From: Mycolicibacterium thermoresistibile | GTDB taxonomy: Bacteria; Actinomycetota; Actinomycetes; Mycobacteriales; Mycobacteriaceae | DNA length: 64,000 nt | Assembly (NCBI RefSeq): GCF_900187065.1 | Contig: NZ_LT906483.1 | Location: 4,650,001 to 4,714,000 of the forward strand | Reading direction: 5' to 3' | In this document: piece after piece, positions 16,053-25,103 of the stretch | How the letters are laid out: every line of letters begins with the position of its first letter | Position numbering within the stretch: the stretch's first letter is position 1 | Program-made: the position numbers and the translations under genes | The notes under the pieces: generated by a model | Database searches by the model: none | What the model was told of the DNA's origin: nothing | What the model saw: the letters and a program-made list of their open reading frames with translations, nothing else

Positions 16053-18137
16053 CTATCTGCGGGCCGCGGCCAGGCTCTGCTCCGGACGCAGGTCCAGTCG
16101 CCGTAGCAGTTGGGCGTTCAACGCCACCACCACGGTCGACAACGACATCAGGATCGCGCCCACCGACATCGGCATGACGAACCCGGCCGGGGCCAGCACA
16201 CCGGCCGCCAGCGGAACCGCGATCAGGTTGTAACCCGCGGCCCACCAAAGGTTTTGCTTCATCTTCCGGTACGCGGCCCGGGATAGTTGCAGCACCGAGA
16301 GCACCGAGCGGGGATCCGAGCCGGCCAGGACCACACCGGCCGAGGCGATCGCGACGTCGGTGCCCGCCCCGATCGCGATCCCGACGTCGGCCCGGGCCAA
16401 CGCGGGCGCGTCGTTGACGCCGTCCCCGACCATGGCGACCCGACGGCCTTCTCGTTGCAGCTCCACGACTTTGGCGGCTTTGTGTTCGGGCGGCACGTCG
16501 GCGAGGACCCGGTCGATGCCCAGCTCGGCGGCCACCGATTCGGCGACCGAGCGCGCGTCGCCCGTGATCAGGGCGACGTCGATGCCTTGCCGGTGCAGCG
16601 CGTCGACGGTCGGACGGGACTCCGGGCGGATCTCGTCGGCCAGCGCCACCGCTCCGGCGATCATGTCATCGACCAGCACGTACAGGACGGTCGATCCGCG
16701 GGCCCGCCACCCTTCGCTGCCGGCCGGCGCGGTCTGACCGGTCTCGGCCAGCAGCCGTGGACCGCCGACCCGGACCGTCCGGCCTGCCACGCGGGCCCGT
16801 ACCCCGAGCCCGGGAGTGGAGGCGAAGTCGGTGGCGGGCGGGAGATCTGTGCCGTGCCGCTGCGCCGCGGCGACCAGCGCCCGTGCCAGCGGATGCTCGG
16901 ACGGCGCCTCCGCCGCCGCGGCCAGCCGCAGCACGTCCTCCTCGGAGTGAGCACCGGCCGCGGTGATTCCGGTGACCGCGGGTTGCCCCTTGGTCAGCGT
17001 GCCGGTCTTGTCGAACAGCACCACGTCGACCGTGCGCATGTTCTCCAGCGCTATCCGGTCCTTGATCAGCACTCCGCCGCGGGCCGCGCGTTCGGTGGCG
17101 ATGGCGACCACCAGCGGGATGGCCAGTCCGAGCGCGTGCGGGCAGGCGATCACCAGCACCGTGATGGTGCGGACCACCGCGAAGTCCGGCCGGTGGAGAA
17201 CGGCCCAGACCAGCGCGGTGAGCAGCGCCGCGCCCAGGGCGAACCAGAACAGCCAGCCGGCCGCGGTGTCGGCGATCCGCTGCGCCCGCGACGACGAGCT
17301 CTGCGCCTCGGCGACCATCCGCCGGATGCCGGCGAGCGCGGTGTCGTCGCCGACCGCGGTCACGGTGATCCGCAGCCCGGAGTCGGTGGCCACCGTCGCG
17401 GCGACCACCCGATCCCCCACGCCGCGCCGAACCGGGACCGACTCCCCGGTGACCATCGATTCATCGACGTCGGCGACACCGTCGATGATCCGCCCGTCGG
17501 CCGGGATGCCGGCGCCCGGCCGCACGATGACGGTGTCCCCGACCCGCAGGTCCGCCGGCGCGACGACGGTGACCGTCTCACCGTCCGGCCCCTGCTCAAC
17601 GCGTTCGGCGGTGTCGGGCAGCAGCGCGGCCAACGAGTCGAGCGCCGAGGTGGTCCGCGCCAGCGACCGCAGCTCGATCCAGTGCCCGAGCAGCATGATC
17701 ACGATCAGCAGCGCCAATTCCCACCAGAACTCGAGCCGATGGTCGAGCACGCCGAGGCTCGCACCCCAGGACGACAGGAACGCCACCGTCAGGGCCAGGC
17801 CGATCAGCAGCATCATTCCCGGTGTGCGGGAACGGATCTCCGAGATCGCACCGGTCAGGAACGGCCGGCCGCCCCAGACGTACATCACGGTGCCGAGTAC
17901 CGGTGACACCCATTGCGCGCCGGGGACCCGGGGCACCTGGTAACCCAGGATCATCGCGAACATGCCGGAGAACGCCACCGTCGGGACGGCGAGTAGCAAC
18001 ATGACCCAGAACAGCCGCCGGAATTCGGCGACATGGCCCGCGTGATCCCCGTGGCCGTGCCGGTGGTGGTCGCGCCCGGTCAGGTGCTGCGCGCGCCCGT
18101 CTGCCGCGACGGTTCCGTGGTGCGCGGGGCCGACCAT
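16053..18137 (-). CDS. CopB-type heavy-metal P1B-ATPase
   Basis: 694-residue membrane pump. The N-terminus is His-rich (HHRHGHGDHAGH, about 24-35) rather than having CxxC domains. The transmembrane metal site is CPH (332-334), typical of CopB pumps. The phosphorylation site is DKTGT (D376), the actuator motif is TGES (230-233), SEHPLARAL marks the nucleotide domain, and GDGVNDAPAL the hinge. Family members export Cu+/Ag+ or Cu2+. Start ATG 18137. A 19-bp CsoR-type palindrome lies 11 bp upstream, so copper-responsive control is likely although no csoR gene is visible in the window. Confidence 0.94.
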   Translation of the reverse strand: MVGPAHHGTVAADGRAQHLTGRDHHRHGHGDHAGHVAEFRRLFWVMLLLAVPTVAFSGMFAMILGYQVPRVPGAQWVSPVLGTVMYVWGGRPFLTGAISEIRSRTPGMMLLIGLALTVAFLSSWGASLGVLDHRLEFWWELALLIVIMLLGHWIELRSLARTTSALDSLAALLPDTAERVEQGPDGETVTVVAPADLRVGDTVIVRPGAGIPADGRIIDGVADVDESMVTGESVPVRRGVGDRVVAATVATDSGLRITVTAVGDDTALAGIRRMVAEAQSSSSRAQRIADTAAGWLFWFALGAALLTALVWAVLHRPDFAVVRTITVLVIACPHALGLAIPLVVAIATERAARGGVLIKDRIALENMRTVDVVLFDKTGTLTKGQPAVTGITAAGAHSEEDVLRLAAAAEAPSEHPLARALVAAAQRHGTDLPPATDFASTPGLGVRARVAGRTVRVGGPRLLAETGQTAPAGSEGWRARGSTVLYVLVDDMIAGAVALADEIRPESRPTVDALHRQGIDVALITGDARSVAESVAAELGIDRVLADVPPEHKAAKVVELQREGRRVAMVGDGVNDAPALARADVGIAIGAGTDVAIASAGVVLAGSDPRSVLSVLQLSRAAYRKMKQNLWWAAGYNLIAVPLAAGVLAPAGFVMPMSVGAILMSLSTVVVALNAQLLRRLDLRPEQSLAAARR

Positions 18138-18147
18138 CTCACTACCT

Positions 18148-18166
18148 TATACCCCTAAGGGGTATA
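18148..18166. promoter_or_regulatory. CsoR-type palindromic operator
   Basis: TATACCCCT-A-AGGGGTATA is a perfect 19-bp palindrome between the ATPase and thioesterase genes. It matches the G-tract/T-A pattern (ATACCCC-N-GGGGTAT) of CsoR/RcnR-family operators, which control copper or other metal efflux genes. Position next to a CopB pump supports copper sensing. Confidence 0.75.
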
Positions 18167-18198
18167 TGCGTGTGGCGTTGCCGCAAAGCTTGACGCCG

Positions 18199-19002
18199 AT
18201 GCCACATCCACCGAACACACCGCTGGGCCGATTCGGCGTCGACACCGTCACCGTCGACCCTGCTCGCTGTGTGGGCTCCATCCCCGCCGGCGGGGTGGTC
18301 AATCCCCTCACCGGTACCCCGACACTGGCGGTGCTGGCGATGCTGGTCGACCACATCGGCGGCGTGGTCAACCACATCCGCCGCGGCCCCTCGGAGTGGA
18401 CCGTCACCAGCGAACTCGTCCTGGAACTGACCCCCGATGCGGTGGACCGGGTGGCCGAGGCGCCCGACGAACCCGTGTTCGCCACCGGCCGGCCGTTCGG
18501 TCCGCGCACCGGCACCGCGCTCAGCCGGTGCGATCTCACCCACCGCGATCAGCTCGTCGGCACCGCGACGGTGCGATCGTTCTACATCGACGCACCCGAC
18601 GAACACGTCCCCTACCCCGCCGCCACCGAGGACACGACCCGGCCGACGGATCTCGCCGAGATGATGGCGGTTCGGGTGGGCACCGCGGAGGGCGGCGCAC
18701 AACTGCTGCACCAGCTGCCCGACCCGGTGCTCAACAACACGCTGGGCATCGTGCACGGCGGGGTGTCGGCAGCCGCGCTGGAACTGGTCGGCGCGGCTGC
18801 GGTGAACGCCGGCCGCACCGACGAACTCCTCCAGACGGCGTCGCTGCGGATCAACTTCCTCCGGCCGCTGCGCACCGGACCTGATTCGCACTATCGGGGC
18901 GCCGCCCGGCGGGTCGGGCGGCGCAGCGCCCTCAGCGAGGCCGAGGCCGTCGACACCGACGGCCGCGTGGCGATCATGGCGCGGCTCACCGCCTATCGCT
19001 GA
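18199..19002 (+). CDS. Acyl-CoA thioesterase-like hot-dog fold protein
   Basis: 267 residues from ATG 18199; an in-frame ATG at 18166 touches the operator and is less likely. It appears to hold two hot-dog halves. The second has the PaaI-type motif NNTLGIVHGGVSAAALELVG followed by SLRINFLRPL and a closing VAIMARLTAYR; the first has LAVLAMLVDHIGGVVNH. Such proteins hydrolyse acyl-CoA thioesters. Divergence from the copper ATPase may be incidental. The fold call is good; the substrate is unknown. Confidence 0.75.
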   Translation: MPHPPNTPLGRFGVDTVTVDPARCVGSIPAGGVVNPLTGTPTLAVLAMLVDHIGGVVNHIRRGPSEWTVTSELVLELTPDAVDRVAEAPDEPVFATGRPFGPRTGTALSRCDLTHRDQLVGTATVRSFYIDAPDEHVPYPAATEDTTRPTDLAEMMAVRVGTAEGGAQLLHQLPDPVLNNTLGIVHGGVSAAALELVGAAAVNAGRTDELLQTASLRINFLRPLRTGPDSHYRGAARRVGRRSALSEAEAVDTDGRVAIMARLTAYR

Positions 19003-19028
19003 GGTCCAGCGCCCGCTACCATCCGCGC

Positions 19029-20435
19029 ATGCGGGAAGTCGCCGGCGGCGGACGGATCGGGGGATACGTCAACCGGCTGGGGTATCTGCCCCGGTGGCTG
19101 CTGCTGGGGGTGGTGATCGGTGTCATCGCCGGGCTCGGCGCGGTGGTCTTCTATCTCGCGCTCGACTACAGCACCCGGTTGCTGCTCGGTCACCTCGGCG
19201 GCTATGACATCCCCGAGGCTGTCGGCGACGGCGGCGATCCCGGATCGGCCGGGTTCCAGCGGCCCTGGGCGATCCCGCTGATCGCCTGCACCGGCGCTCT
19301 GGTGTCCGCGTGGCTGATCGCCCGATTCGCACCGGAGGCGGAGGGCCACGGCACCGACGACGCGATCGAGGCGGTGCACACCGATCCGCGTCGGATCCGC
19401 GGTCGCGCCATCGTGGTGAAGACCGTCGCCAGCGCGCTGACGATCGGCTCGGGCGGTTCGGGTGGCCGGGAGGGCCCGGCCGCGCAGATCTCCGCCGGCT
19501 TCGGCTCCCTGCTGACACGCCGGCTGGACCTGTCCGACGACGACGGGCGCATCGCGGTGTCGCTGGGCATCGGCGCCGGCATCGGCGCCATCTTCGGCGC
19601 CCCCCTGGGCGGCGCGGTGCTCGCGGCGTCGATCGGGTACCGCAAGGACTTCGACTACACGGTGCTCGTTCCCGGCTTCATCGCCTCGGCGGCCGCCTAT
19701 GCGGTGTTCGGCTCGATCCTCGGCTTCGATCCGCTCTTCGGCCATGTCGCAGCGGATTTCCGGTTCGATCACGCCGCCCTGTTGCTGTGGTTCGTGGTGC
19801 TCGGCGTGCTCAGCGCAGGCGTCGGCTACCTGTACGCGCGCACGTTCTACGGCATCCGGGCGGTGACGGCGGACCTGCCCGGCGGCCGGATCGTCAAACC
19901 CGCGCTCGGCGGGCTGGCGGTCGGTCTGCTGGGGCTTGCGCTGCCGCAGGTACTGTCCAGCGGCTACGGGTGGGCGCAGAAGGCCACCGTCACCGACACC
20001 CTGATGGCCCTGCCGCTGTGGCTGGTGCTGGTGGTGCCGTTCGCGAAGATCCTGGCCACCGGCCTGTCGATCGGCACCGGCGGATCGGGCGGGATCTTCG
20101 GGCCCGGGGTGGTGATCGGCGCCTTCGTCGGGGCGGCGCTGTGGCGCTTGGGTGAGGCGGTCGACGCGCCCGGGCTGCCGGAGAGTCCCGGTGTCTTCGT
20201 GGTGGTCGGGATGATGGCCTGCTTCGGCAGCGTCGCGCACGTGCCGTTGGCGGTGTTGCTCATGGTCGCCGAGATGACCGGGTCCTTCTCGGTCGTCCCC
20301 GGCGCGATGGTGGCCGTCGGCCTGGCCTACCTGCTGATCACCCGCACCGACGTGTCCATCTATGCGGCGCAACGGATGGACCGGGAATCCGCGGCCGCCG
20401 AACGGGCCCGCCGCGGCGCCGGCGGGGATTCCTGA
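19029..20435 (+). CDS. ClC-family chloride channel/transporter
   Basis: 468-residue membrane protein with the family signatures GSGGSGGREGPAAQISAG (about 141-158), GAIFGAPLGGAVLA, and GTGGSGGIFGPGVVIG (about 344-359), plus a C-terminal FGSVAHVPLAVLLMVAEM segment. No CBS domains follow, so it is the short ClC form. Such proteins exchange Cl- for H+ or conduct Cl-. It is like the ClC gene I recall as Rv0143c, with the Rv0142-like glycosylase nearby. It follows the thioesterase gene by 26 bp and ends at a strong bidirectional hairpin. Confidence 0.94.
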   Translation: MREVAGGGRIGGYVNRLGYLPRWLLLGVVIGVIAGLGAVVFYLALDYSTRLLLGHLGGYDIPEAVGDGGDPGSAGFQRPWAIPLIACTGALVSAWLIARFAPEAEGHGTDDAIEAVHTDPRRIRGRAIVVKTVASALTIGSGGSGGREGPAAQISAGFGSLLTRRLDLSDDDGRIAVSLGIGAGIGAIFGAPLGGAVLAASIGYRKDFDYTVLVPGFIASAAAYAVFGSILGFDPLFGHVAADFRFDHAALLLWFVVLGVLSAGVGYLYARTFYGIRAVTADLPGGRIVKPALGGLAVGLLGLALPQVLSSGYGWAQKATVTDTLMALPLWLVLVVPFAKILATGLSIGTGGSGGIFGPGVVIGAFVGAALWRLGEAVDAPGLPESPGVFVVVGMMACFGSVAHVPLAVLLMVAEMTGSFSVVPGAMVAVGLAYLLITRTDVSIYAAQRMDRESAAAERARRGAGGDS

Positions 20436-20456
20436 CATCGATGCTCGGCAAACGGT

Positions 20457-20486
20457 CAGGCCCGCGTCACCGAGGACGCGGGCCTG
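20457..20486. terminator. Bidirectional hairpin terminator between clc and dps
   Basis: CAGGCCCGCGTC-ACCGAG-GACGCGGGCCTG forms a perfect 12-bp stem with a 6-nt loop between two convergent genes. No clear U-run follows, as is usual in mycobacteria. Confidence 0.8.
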
Positions 20487-20497
20487 ATCGGGGGATC

Positions 20498-21043
20498 TCA
20501 GCGGGCTTTCGCGGCCGCCTGCTTCTCGGTGGTGGCACCCTCATGCTGGAGTCGGCCGCCGGCGTTCTCCAGGTGGGCGCGCACGAACCATTGGAACTTC
20601 TCCATCTCCGCGGCGTGCCCGATCAACATGTCGTTGGTGACCGGGTCGAGTTCCTCGGTCTCGTCGATGGCCTTGCGGGTGTCCTCGATGACACCGTTGT
20701 AGACCAGATCCAGTGCGGACAGATGCGCCTGCACGCAGTCCCGGCCGATCGAATAGTCGTCCCAGGTGCGGTCGTCGAGGATCGCGCCCGGGGTGCCCTT
20801 CGGCGAGCCGCCCAGCGTCGCGATGCGCTCGGCCACTTCGTCGGCATAGCCGCGGATCAGCGCCACCTGCGGGTCGATCATCTCGTGCACGCCGATGAAG
20901 TTCGGGCCCACGACATTCCAGTGCACATGTTTGAGCGTCAGGTGCAGATCGTTGTAACAGCTCAGCTGCTTCTGCAGCAGTTCGATCACCTGATCGGCGT
21001 CCTTGTCGGTCATGCCCGGAACGGTGTAATGGGATTTCGACAT
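20498..21043 (-). CDS. dps: Dps-family DNA-binding ferritin
   Basis: 181-residue Dps protein closely resembling M. smegmatis Dps1 from memory (KQLS-YNDLHLTLKHVHWNVVGPNFIG). The inter-subunit ferroxidase ligands are visible as H41, H53, D68 and E72. The protein forms a 12-subunit shell that oxidises and stores iron with peroxide and shields DNA. The C-terminal tail (about 160-181, TTEKQAAAKAR) is short and lysine/arginine-bearing, suited to DNA binding. ATG 21043 has AAGGAG upstream; the longer frame from 21085 lacks support. Confidence 0.95.
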   Translation of the reverse strand: MSKSHYTVPGMTDKDADQVIELLQKQLSCYNDLHLTLKHVHWNVVGPNFIGVHEMIDPQVALIRGYADEVAERIATLGGSPKGTPGAILDDRTWDDYSIGRDCVQAHLSALDLVYNGVIEDTRKAIDETEELDPVTNDMLIGHAAEMEKFQWFVRAHLENAGGRLQHEGATTEKQAAAKAR

Positions 21044-21151
21044 CGACAGCTCCTTCTTCTCGCGTCGACGCCACGCATACCCCACATCCAGCTGCGGTAA
21101 CCGCCGGACGGCTCACGGATCCGGCGCGGTCGGACGCCCCTCACCCGCCGC

Positions 21152-22069
21152 TCACAGGGCGCGCAGATCGGGGATCGCCATCCGCGGGCCGAACCGCGGG
21201 TTTCGGGCCAGACCGCTGACCTCCAACAGCCGCACCGCCCGGTGCCGGTGCGGCCGGATCGGCTCGAGGAGTTCCAGCATCGCGGCATCGTCGATCGGCC
21301 GCCCGAGCAGGCTCCAGCCGACCATCGCGGCCAGGTGGTAGTCGCCCACCGACAGTGCGTCGGCGTCGCCGAACGCCCGCTGCAACGTCTCCGCCGCCGT
21401 CCACTGCCCCACCCCGGGCAGCGACATCAACCCGGTGCGGGCGTGTTCGACGGAGCCGGTGGTCAGCCGTTCCAGCGCGTCCGCGCGGCGGGCACACCCG
21501 ACGATGGTGCGGGCCCGGCCCGGGTCGACGTTGGCGCGGTGGTACTCCCACGACGGGATCCGCTGCCACACCTCCGGCGACGGCGGCACCCGCAGGTGGG
21601 CCGGGGCCGGACCGGGCGCCGGGCTGCCGTACCGGGTCACGAGCCGCCGCCAGGACCGGCGGGCGTCGGCGCCGTGCACGCGCTGTTCGAGGACGGCCGG
21701 GATCAACGCCTCCAACACCCGGCCGGTCCGCCCGAGCCGCAGATGCGATACCCGGCGGGCGGCGGCGGCCAGGGTGGGATGGTGCGGCCGGAAACCGGAC
21801 GGATCGTCGTCGGCGCCCAGGAACGCGGGCAGGGACTCGGCGAATTCCGTTGCCCCGGCGCCCCACATCCGACATTCCACCGACCGTTCGCCGGTCCGCG
21901 CGATCCGTACGGTGACCGGCCCGTCGGCCATCAGCGACGTGCGCCAGATCGACCCGTCGGGGCTGTCGTGATGGCACGGGTCGCCGCGGCCGCGGCGCAA
22001 CGGCGCGAGCGTGAGGCCGGGACTGACCGGTCCGGCGAAGACCACGCTGCGGCGCACGGCGGCGTCCAC
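21152..22069 (-). CDS. DNA-3-methyladenine glycosylase II-like (AlkA/HhH-GPD) protein
   Basis: 305-residue base-excision repair enzyme. The helix-hairpin-helix and catalytic region reads SLPGVGQWTAAETLQRAFGDADALSVGDYHL, with the catalytic Asp in VGDYHLAAM. An AlkA-like N-terminal domain precedes it and LEQRVHGADARRSWRRL is the preceding helix region. It would remove alkylated purines. GTG start at 22069. I recall this arrangement beside a ClC gene in M. tuberculosis (Rv0142-Rv0143c). Confidence 0.85.
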   Translation of the reverse strand: MDAAVRRSVVFAGPVSPGLTLAPLRRGRGDPCHHDSPDGSIWRTSLMADGPVTVRIARTGERSVECRMWGAGATEFAESLPAFLGADDDPSGFRPHHPTLAAAARRVSHLRLGRTGRVLEALIPAVLEQRVHGADARRSWRRLVTRYGSPAPGPAPAHLRVPPSPEVWQRIPSWEYHRANVDPGRARTIVGCARRADALERLTTGSVEHARTGLMSLPGVGQWTAAETLQRAFGDADALSVGDYHLAAMVGWSLLGRPIDDAAMLELLEPIRPHRHRAVRLLEVSGLARNPRFGPRMAIPDLRAL

Positions 22070-22120
22070 CCAACGACTCCCCTCGGTTTTGCCGTGCCGT
22101 CGGCGGGGTAGCTACGCCGT

Positions 22121-22606
22121 ATGAAGTCAGCGCACACCGACGACGAACCGAGCCCCGACCATCAGCGGCCGGCCGATGCCGACGATACCGCGGTCGAGGC
22201 GGCCGGTCTGATGTCTGAGGCACTGGAGACCATCGAACAGGCCCGCGGTCATCTGTACGCCTTCCACCAACTCACCGGCCGCGCCGACGGGATGCTCGAC
22301 GACGTGGTGGCCAAACTCACCGATGCCGGTCACCCCGAACTCGCCGATCTGGTCGACCACGAGCTGATCGGCCGGAATGTGCTGCCGGGCCGGTGGACTT
22401 TCCAGGTGGTCGAGGACTACGACGACGGCTACTACGACTGCTTCCGCGGCATCGAGCGGCAGATCCGGGACCGGCTGATGCGGGGACGCCGGCACGTGTA
22501 CGAGGCCGAGATGAAGGAACGCCGCCGCACCCACGGCCACCCTGCCCACACCGCCCGACCTCCCGAGCAGGAACGCCTCCTCACCGGGGACTCCGGCCGA
22601 CGCTGA
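22121..22606 (+). CDS. Conserved actinobacterial protein of unknown function
   Basis: 161-residue soluble, charged protein with the helical segment LETIEQARGHLYAFHQLTG (about 36-54) and a central WTFQVVEDYDDGYYDCFRG (about 91-109). The tail is basic and disordered (KERRRTHGHPAHTARPPEQE). No enzyme motif is visible. Start ATG 22121, divergent from the glycosylase by about 50 bp. I recognise the type as a common mycobacterial hypothetical protein but not its role. Confidence 0.75.
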   Translation: MKSAHTDDEPSPDHQRPADADDTAVEAAGLMSEALETIEQARGHLYAFHQLTGRADGMLDDVVAKLTDAGHPELADLVDHELIGRNVLPGRWTFQVVEDYDDGYYDCFRGIERQIRDRLMRGRRHVYEAEMKERRRTHGHPAHTARPPEQERLLTGDSGRR

Positions 22607-22618
22607 CGGCGGGCAGAC

Positions 22619-22880
22619 ATGTCGGCGGCCGTCACGCTGTTCACCCGCGACCTGCGGGTCCGGGACAACCCGGCGCTGGGGCGGCAGACCGGGACGGCAC
22701 CGACGTGCTGCCGGTGTCCATCCTCGATGACCGTTTGCTCGCGGGCCGGATCGCCAACCCGAACAAGGCGGCGTTCCTCAGCGCGGCGCTCGCCGATCTC
22801 GACGGCGACGTCGCCGACGCCCCGGATCGTCGACCACCTGGACGGCGCCCGCCGGTTCCGCGCGGTCCGGACGGGAGCGT
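22619..22880 (+). pseudogene. Truncated, frameshifted deoxyribodipyrimidine photolyase
   Basis: The start MSAAVTLFTRDLRVRDNPAL is a photolyase/cryptochrome N-terminus. After about 22690 the homology continues in another frame as DVLPVSILDDRLLAGRIANPNKAAFLSAAL, then is lost before crtI at 22887. A full gene would be about 1.3 kb, so most of it, including the FAD domain, is missing. Photolyase genes are often found beside mycobacterial crt genes, which fits a decayed light-response locus. Confidence 0.8.
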
Positions 22881-22886
22881 GAGCCG

Positions 22887-24365
22887 ATGCGCACCGTGAC
22901 CGGCCGCCCCGACCACATCGTCGTGGTGGGCGCGGGGCTGGCCGGACTGTCCGCGGCACTGCACCTGGCCGGTCGGGGGCGATCGGTGACCGTGGTGGAG
23001 CGCGGCGCCCATCCGGGCGGCCGGATGGGCCGACTGGATGTGCACGGTTACCGGCTGGACACCGGCCCCACGGTGTTGACCATGCCGGAGATCCTCGATG
23101 AGACGTTCGCGGCGGTCGGCAGCTCGGTGGCCGACCGGCTCGACCTCAAACCGGTCGTCCCGGCCTACCGCGCCGAGTTCGCCGACGGGTCCGGCCTGGA
23201 TGTGCACACCGATCCCGCCGCGATGGCCGACGAGATCACCCGGTTCGCCGGCGGCGCCCAGGCCGCCGGATATCTGCAGCTGCGGAACTGGCTGGACCTG
23301 CTGTACCGCACCGAGTTCGACCGGTTCATCGCCGCGAACTTCGACTCGCCGCTGTCCCTCGTCAGCCCGCACCTGGCGAAGTTGGTGGCGCTCGGCGGCT
23401 TTCGCCGCTGGGAGAAGGTGATGCGCCGGTTCATCACCGACGAGCGGCTCCTGCGGGTGTTCACCTTCCAGGCACTCTACGTCGGGGTGCCGCCGCAGCG
23501 GGCGCTGGCCGTGTACGCGGTGATCGCCTACATGGACACCGTCAACGGGGTGTATTTCCCTGCCGGCGGTGTCCGGGCGGTGCCCGAGGCGCTCGCCGCC
23601 GCGGCACGCGACGCCGGCGTCGAGTTCTGTTACCGGGAACGGGTCACCGGCCTCGAGCGCAGCGGCGACCGGGTCACCGCGGTGCACACCGACACCGGCC
23701 GCCGACTCGCGGCCGATGTGGTGGTCCTCACCACCGAACTGCCCGACAGCTACCGGCTGTTGGGACGTCGGCCGCGCCGGCCGGCGCGGTTGCGGCCGGC
23801 TCCCTCCGCCGTGGTCGCCCATGTCGGGTGCCGGCGGGCCGAGCCCGCGCCACCGCATCACACCATCCTGTTCGGCAGCGCCTGGGAGCAGACGTTCCGC
23901 GACATCATCGACGACGGCCGGCTGATGCGCGACCCGTCGCTGCTGGTGAGCCGGCCCACCGCGGGGGATGCGAGCCTGGCCCCCGACGGGCGCGATCTGC
24001 TCTACATCCTGGCGCCGGCGCCCAATACCGCGGCGGGCAGGATCGATTGGGATCTGCTCGGCGACGGCTACGCCGAGGAGATGCTCAACGCGGTCTCCGC
24101 CCGGCTGCCGGAGTCGACGGTGGACGCCGAGATGCTGCATGTGGTCAATCCGGCCGACTGGGAACGTCAGGGCATGGCCGCGGGCACCCCGTTCGCGCTG
24201 GCGCACACCTTCAGCCAGACCGGGCCGTTCCGGCCCGGCAATATGGTGCGCGGTGTCGCCAACGCGGTGCTCGCGGGCGGGTCCACCGTGCCCGGGGTGG
24301 GCATCCCGACCGCACTGCTGTCCGGGCGGCTGGCCGCCGACCGGATCACCGGGGCGGCGAGGTGA
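22887..24365 (+). CDS. crtI: Phytoene desaturase-family (CrtI-like) FAD oxidoreductase
   Basis: 492 residues. It begins with the FAD Rossmann motif HIVVVGAGLAGLSAALHLAGRG, followed by GGRMGRLDVHGYRLDTGPTVLTMPE, and ends with the CrtI C-terminal motif STVPGVGIPTALLSGRLAADRI. It would introduce double bonds into phytoene on the way to coloured carotenoids. ATG 22887 has GGGAG upstream. Phytoene synthase (crtB), crtE and the cyclases are not in the window, so either they lie elsewhere or the pathway is incomplete; a related amine-oxidase-type role is possible. Its stop overlaps the next gene. Confidence 0.87.
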   Translation: MRTVTGRPDHIVVVGAGLAGLSAALHLAGRGRSVTVVERGAHPGGRMGRLDVHGYRLDTGPTVLTMPEILDETFAAVGSSVADRLDLKPVVPAYRAEFADGSGLDVHTDPAAMADEITRFAGGAQAAGYLQLRNWLDLLYRTEFDRFIAANFDSPLSLVSPHLAKLVALGGFRRWEKVMRRFITDERLLRVFTFQALYVGVPPQRALAVYAVIAYMDTVNGVYFPAGGVRAVPEALAAAARDAGVEFCYRERVTGLERSGDRVTAVHTDTGRRLAADVVVLTTELPDSYRLLGRRPRRPARLRPAPSAVVAHVGCRRAEPAPPHHTILFGSAWEQTFRDIIDDGRLMRDPSLLVSRPTAGDASLAPDGRDLLYILAPAPNTAAGRIDWDLLGDGYAEEMLNAVSARLPESTVDAEMLHVVNPADWERQGMAAGTPFALAHTFSQTGPFRPGNMVRGVANAVLAGGSTVPGVGIPTALLSGRLAADRITGAAR

Positions 24366-25096
24366 CCGGCCGGCGGCGACATCTGGACCGCGCCGCGGTA
24401 CCGGCGGCGTTCGACGCCGGCGCGGCCTCCTACGACCGGCTGGTGGCCGCCAACCCGGGATACCATGAGCACCTTCGCCTCTCGGCCCACCGGATGGGGC
24501 TGCCCGGATGTGCGGCCCGGGGCCGGGGGTTACGGATCCTGGACGCGGGCTGCGGCACCGGCGCCTCCACCGCGGCCCTGCTGACGTACGCACCGGACGC
24601 CGAGATCGTCGCGGTGGACGCGTCGGCCGGTATGCTGGCCGCGGCGGCCGCGAAGCCCTGGCCGGCGACGGTGCGGTTCGTGCACAGCCGCGTCGAGGAT
24701 CTCGCCGGCGCCGGGGTGGGCGGGCCGTTCGACGCGGTGTTCGCCGCATATCTGCTGCGCAACCTCCCCGACCCGGACACCCAGCTGACCGCTTTCCGGG
24801 ATCTGTTGCGGCCCGGGGGGATCCTGGCGGTGCATGAGTACTCGGTCCGCGATTCCGCCGTGGCCACCGCGGTGTGGAATGTGGTGTGCGGCGCGGTCGT
24901 CATCCCGCTCGGCCGGCTGCGCACCGGCGACGCCGCCCTCTACCGCTATCTGCGCCGCAGCGTCAACACGTTCGACGGGGCGGAGCGGTTCCGGAACAGA
25001 TTGCGCGCGTGTGGTTTCACCGACGTGCGCAGCGCGACGATGCCGGGCTGGCAGCGCGACATCGTGCACACCTTCCTGGCCCGGCGACCGGGCTAG
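24362..25096 (+). CDS. Class I SAM-dependent methyltransferase (UbiE-like)
   Basis: 244 residues. SAM-binding motif I is ILDAGCGTGASTAALL, then AEIVAVDASAGMLAAAA, FDAVFAAYLLRNLPDPDTQL and LLRPGGILAVHEY. The family includes UbiE/MenG and carotenoid or quinone methyltransferases. GTG 24362 overlaps the crtI stop (GTGA), so they form an operon and it may act on a carotenoid or other isoprenoid; this is inference from context. Confidence 0.85.
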   Translation: MTGRRRHLDRAAVPAAFDAGAASYDRLVAANPGYHEHLRLSAHRMGLPGCAARGRGLRILDAGCGTGASTAALLTYAPDAEIVAVDASAGMLAAAAAKPWPATVRFVHSRVEDLAGAGVGGPFDAVFAAYLLRNLPDPDTQLTAFRDLLRPGGILAVHEYSVRDSAVATAVWNVVCGAVVIPLGRLRTGDAALYRYLRRSVNTFDGAERFRNRLRACGFTDVRSATMPGWQRDIVHTFLARRPG

Positions 25097-25103
25097 GGTC
25101 TCG

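Noticed and set aside
22641..24749. 702-residue minus-strand frame across crtI
   Set aside because: Arg/Pro/Gly-rich, with no domain, opposite a CrtI protein with clear FAD and C-terminal motifs.
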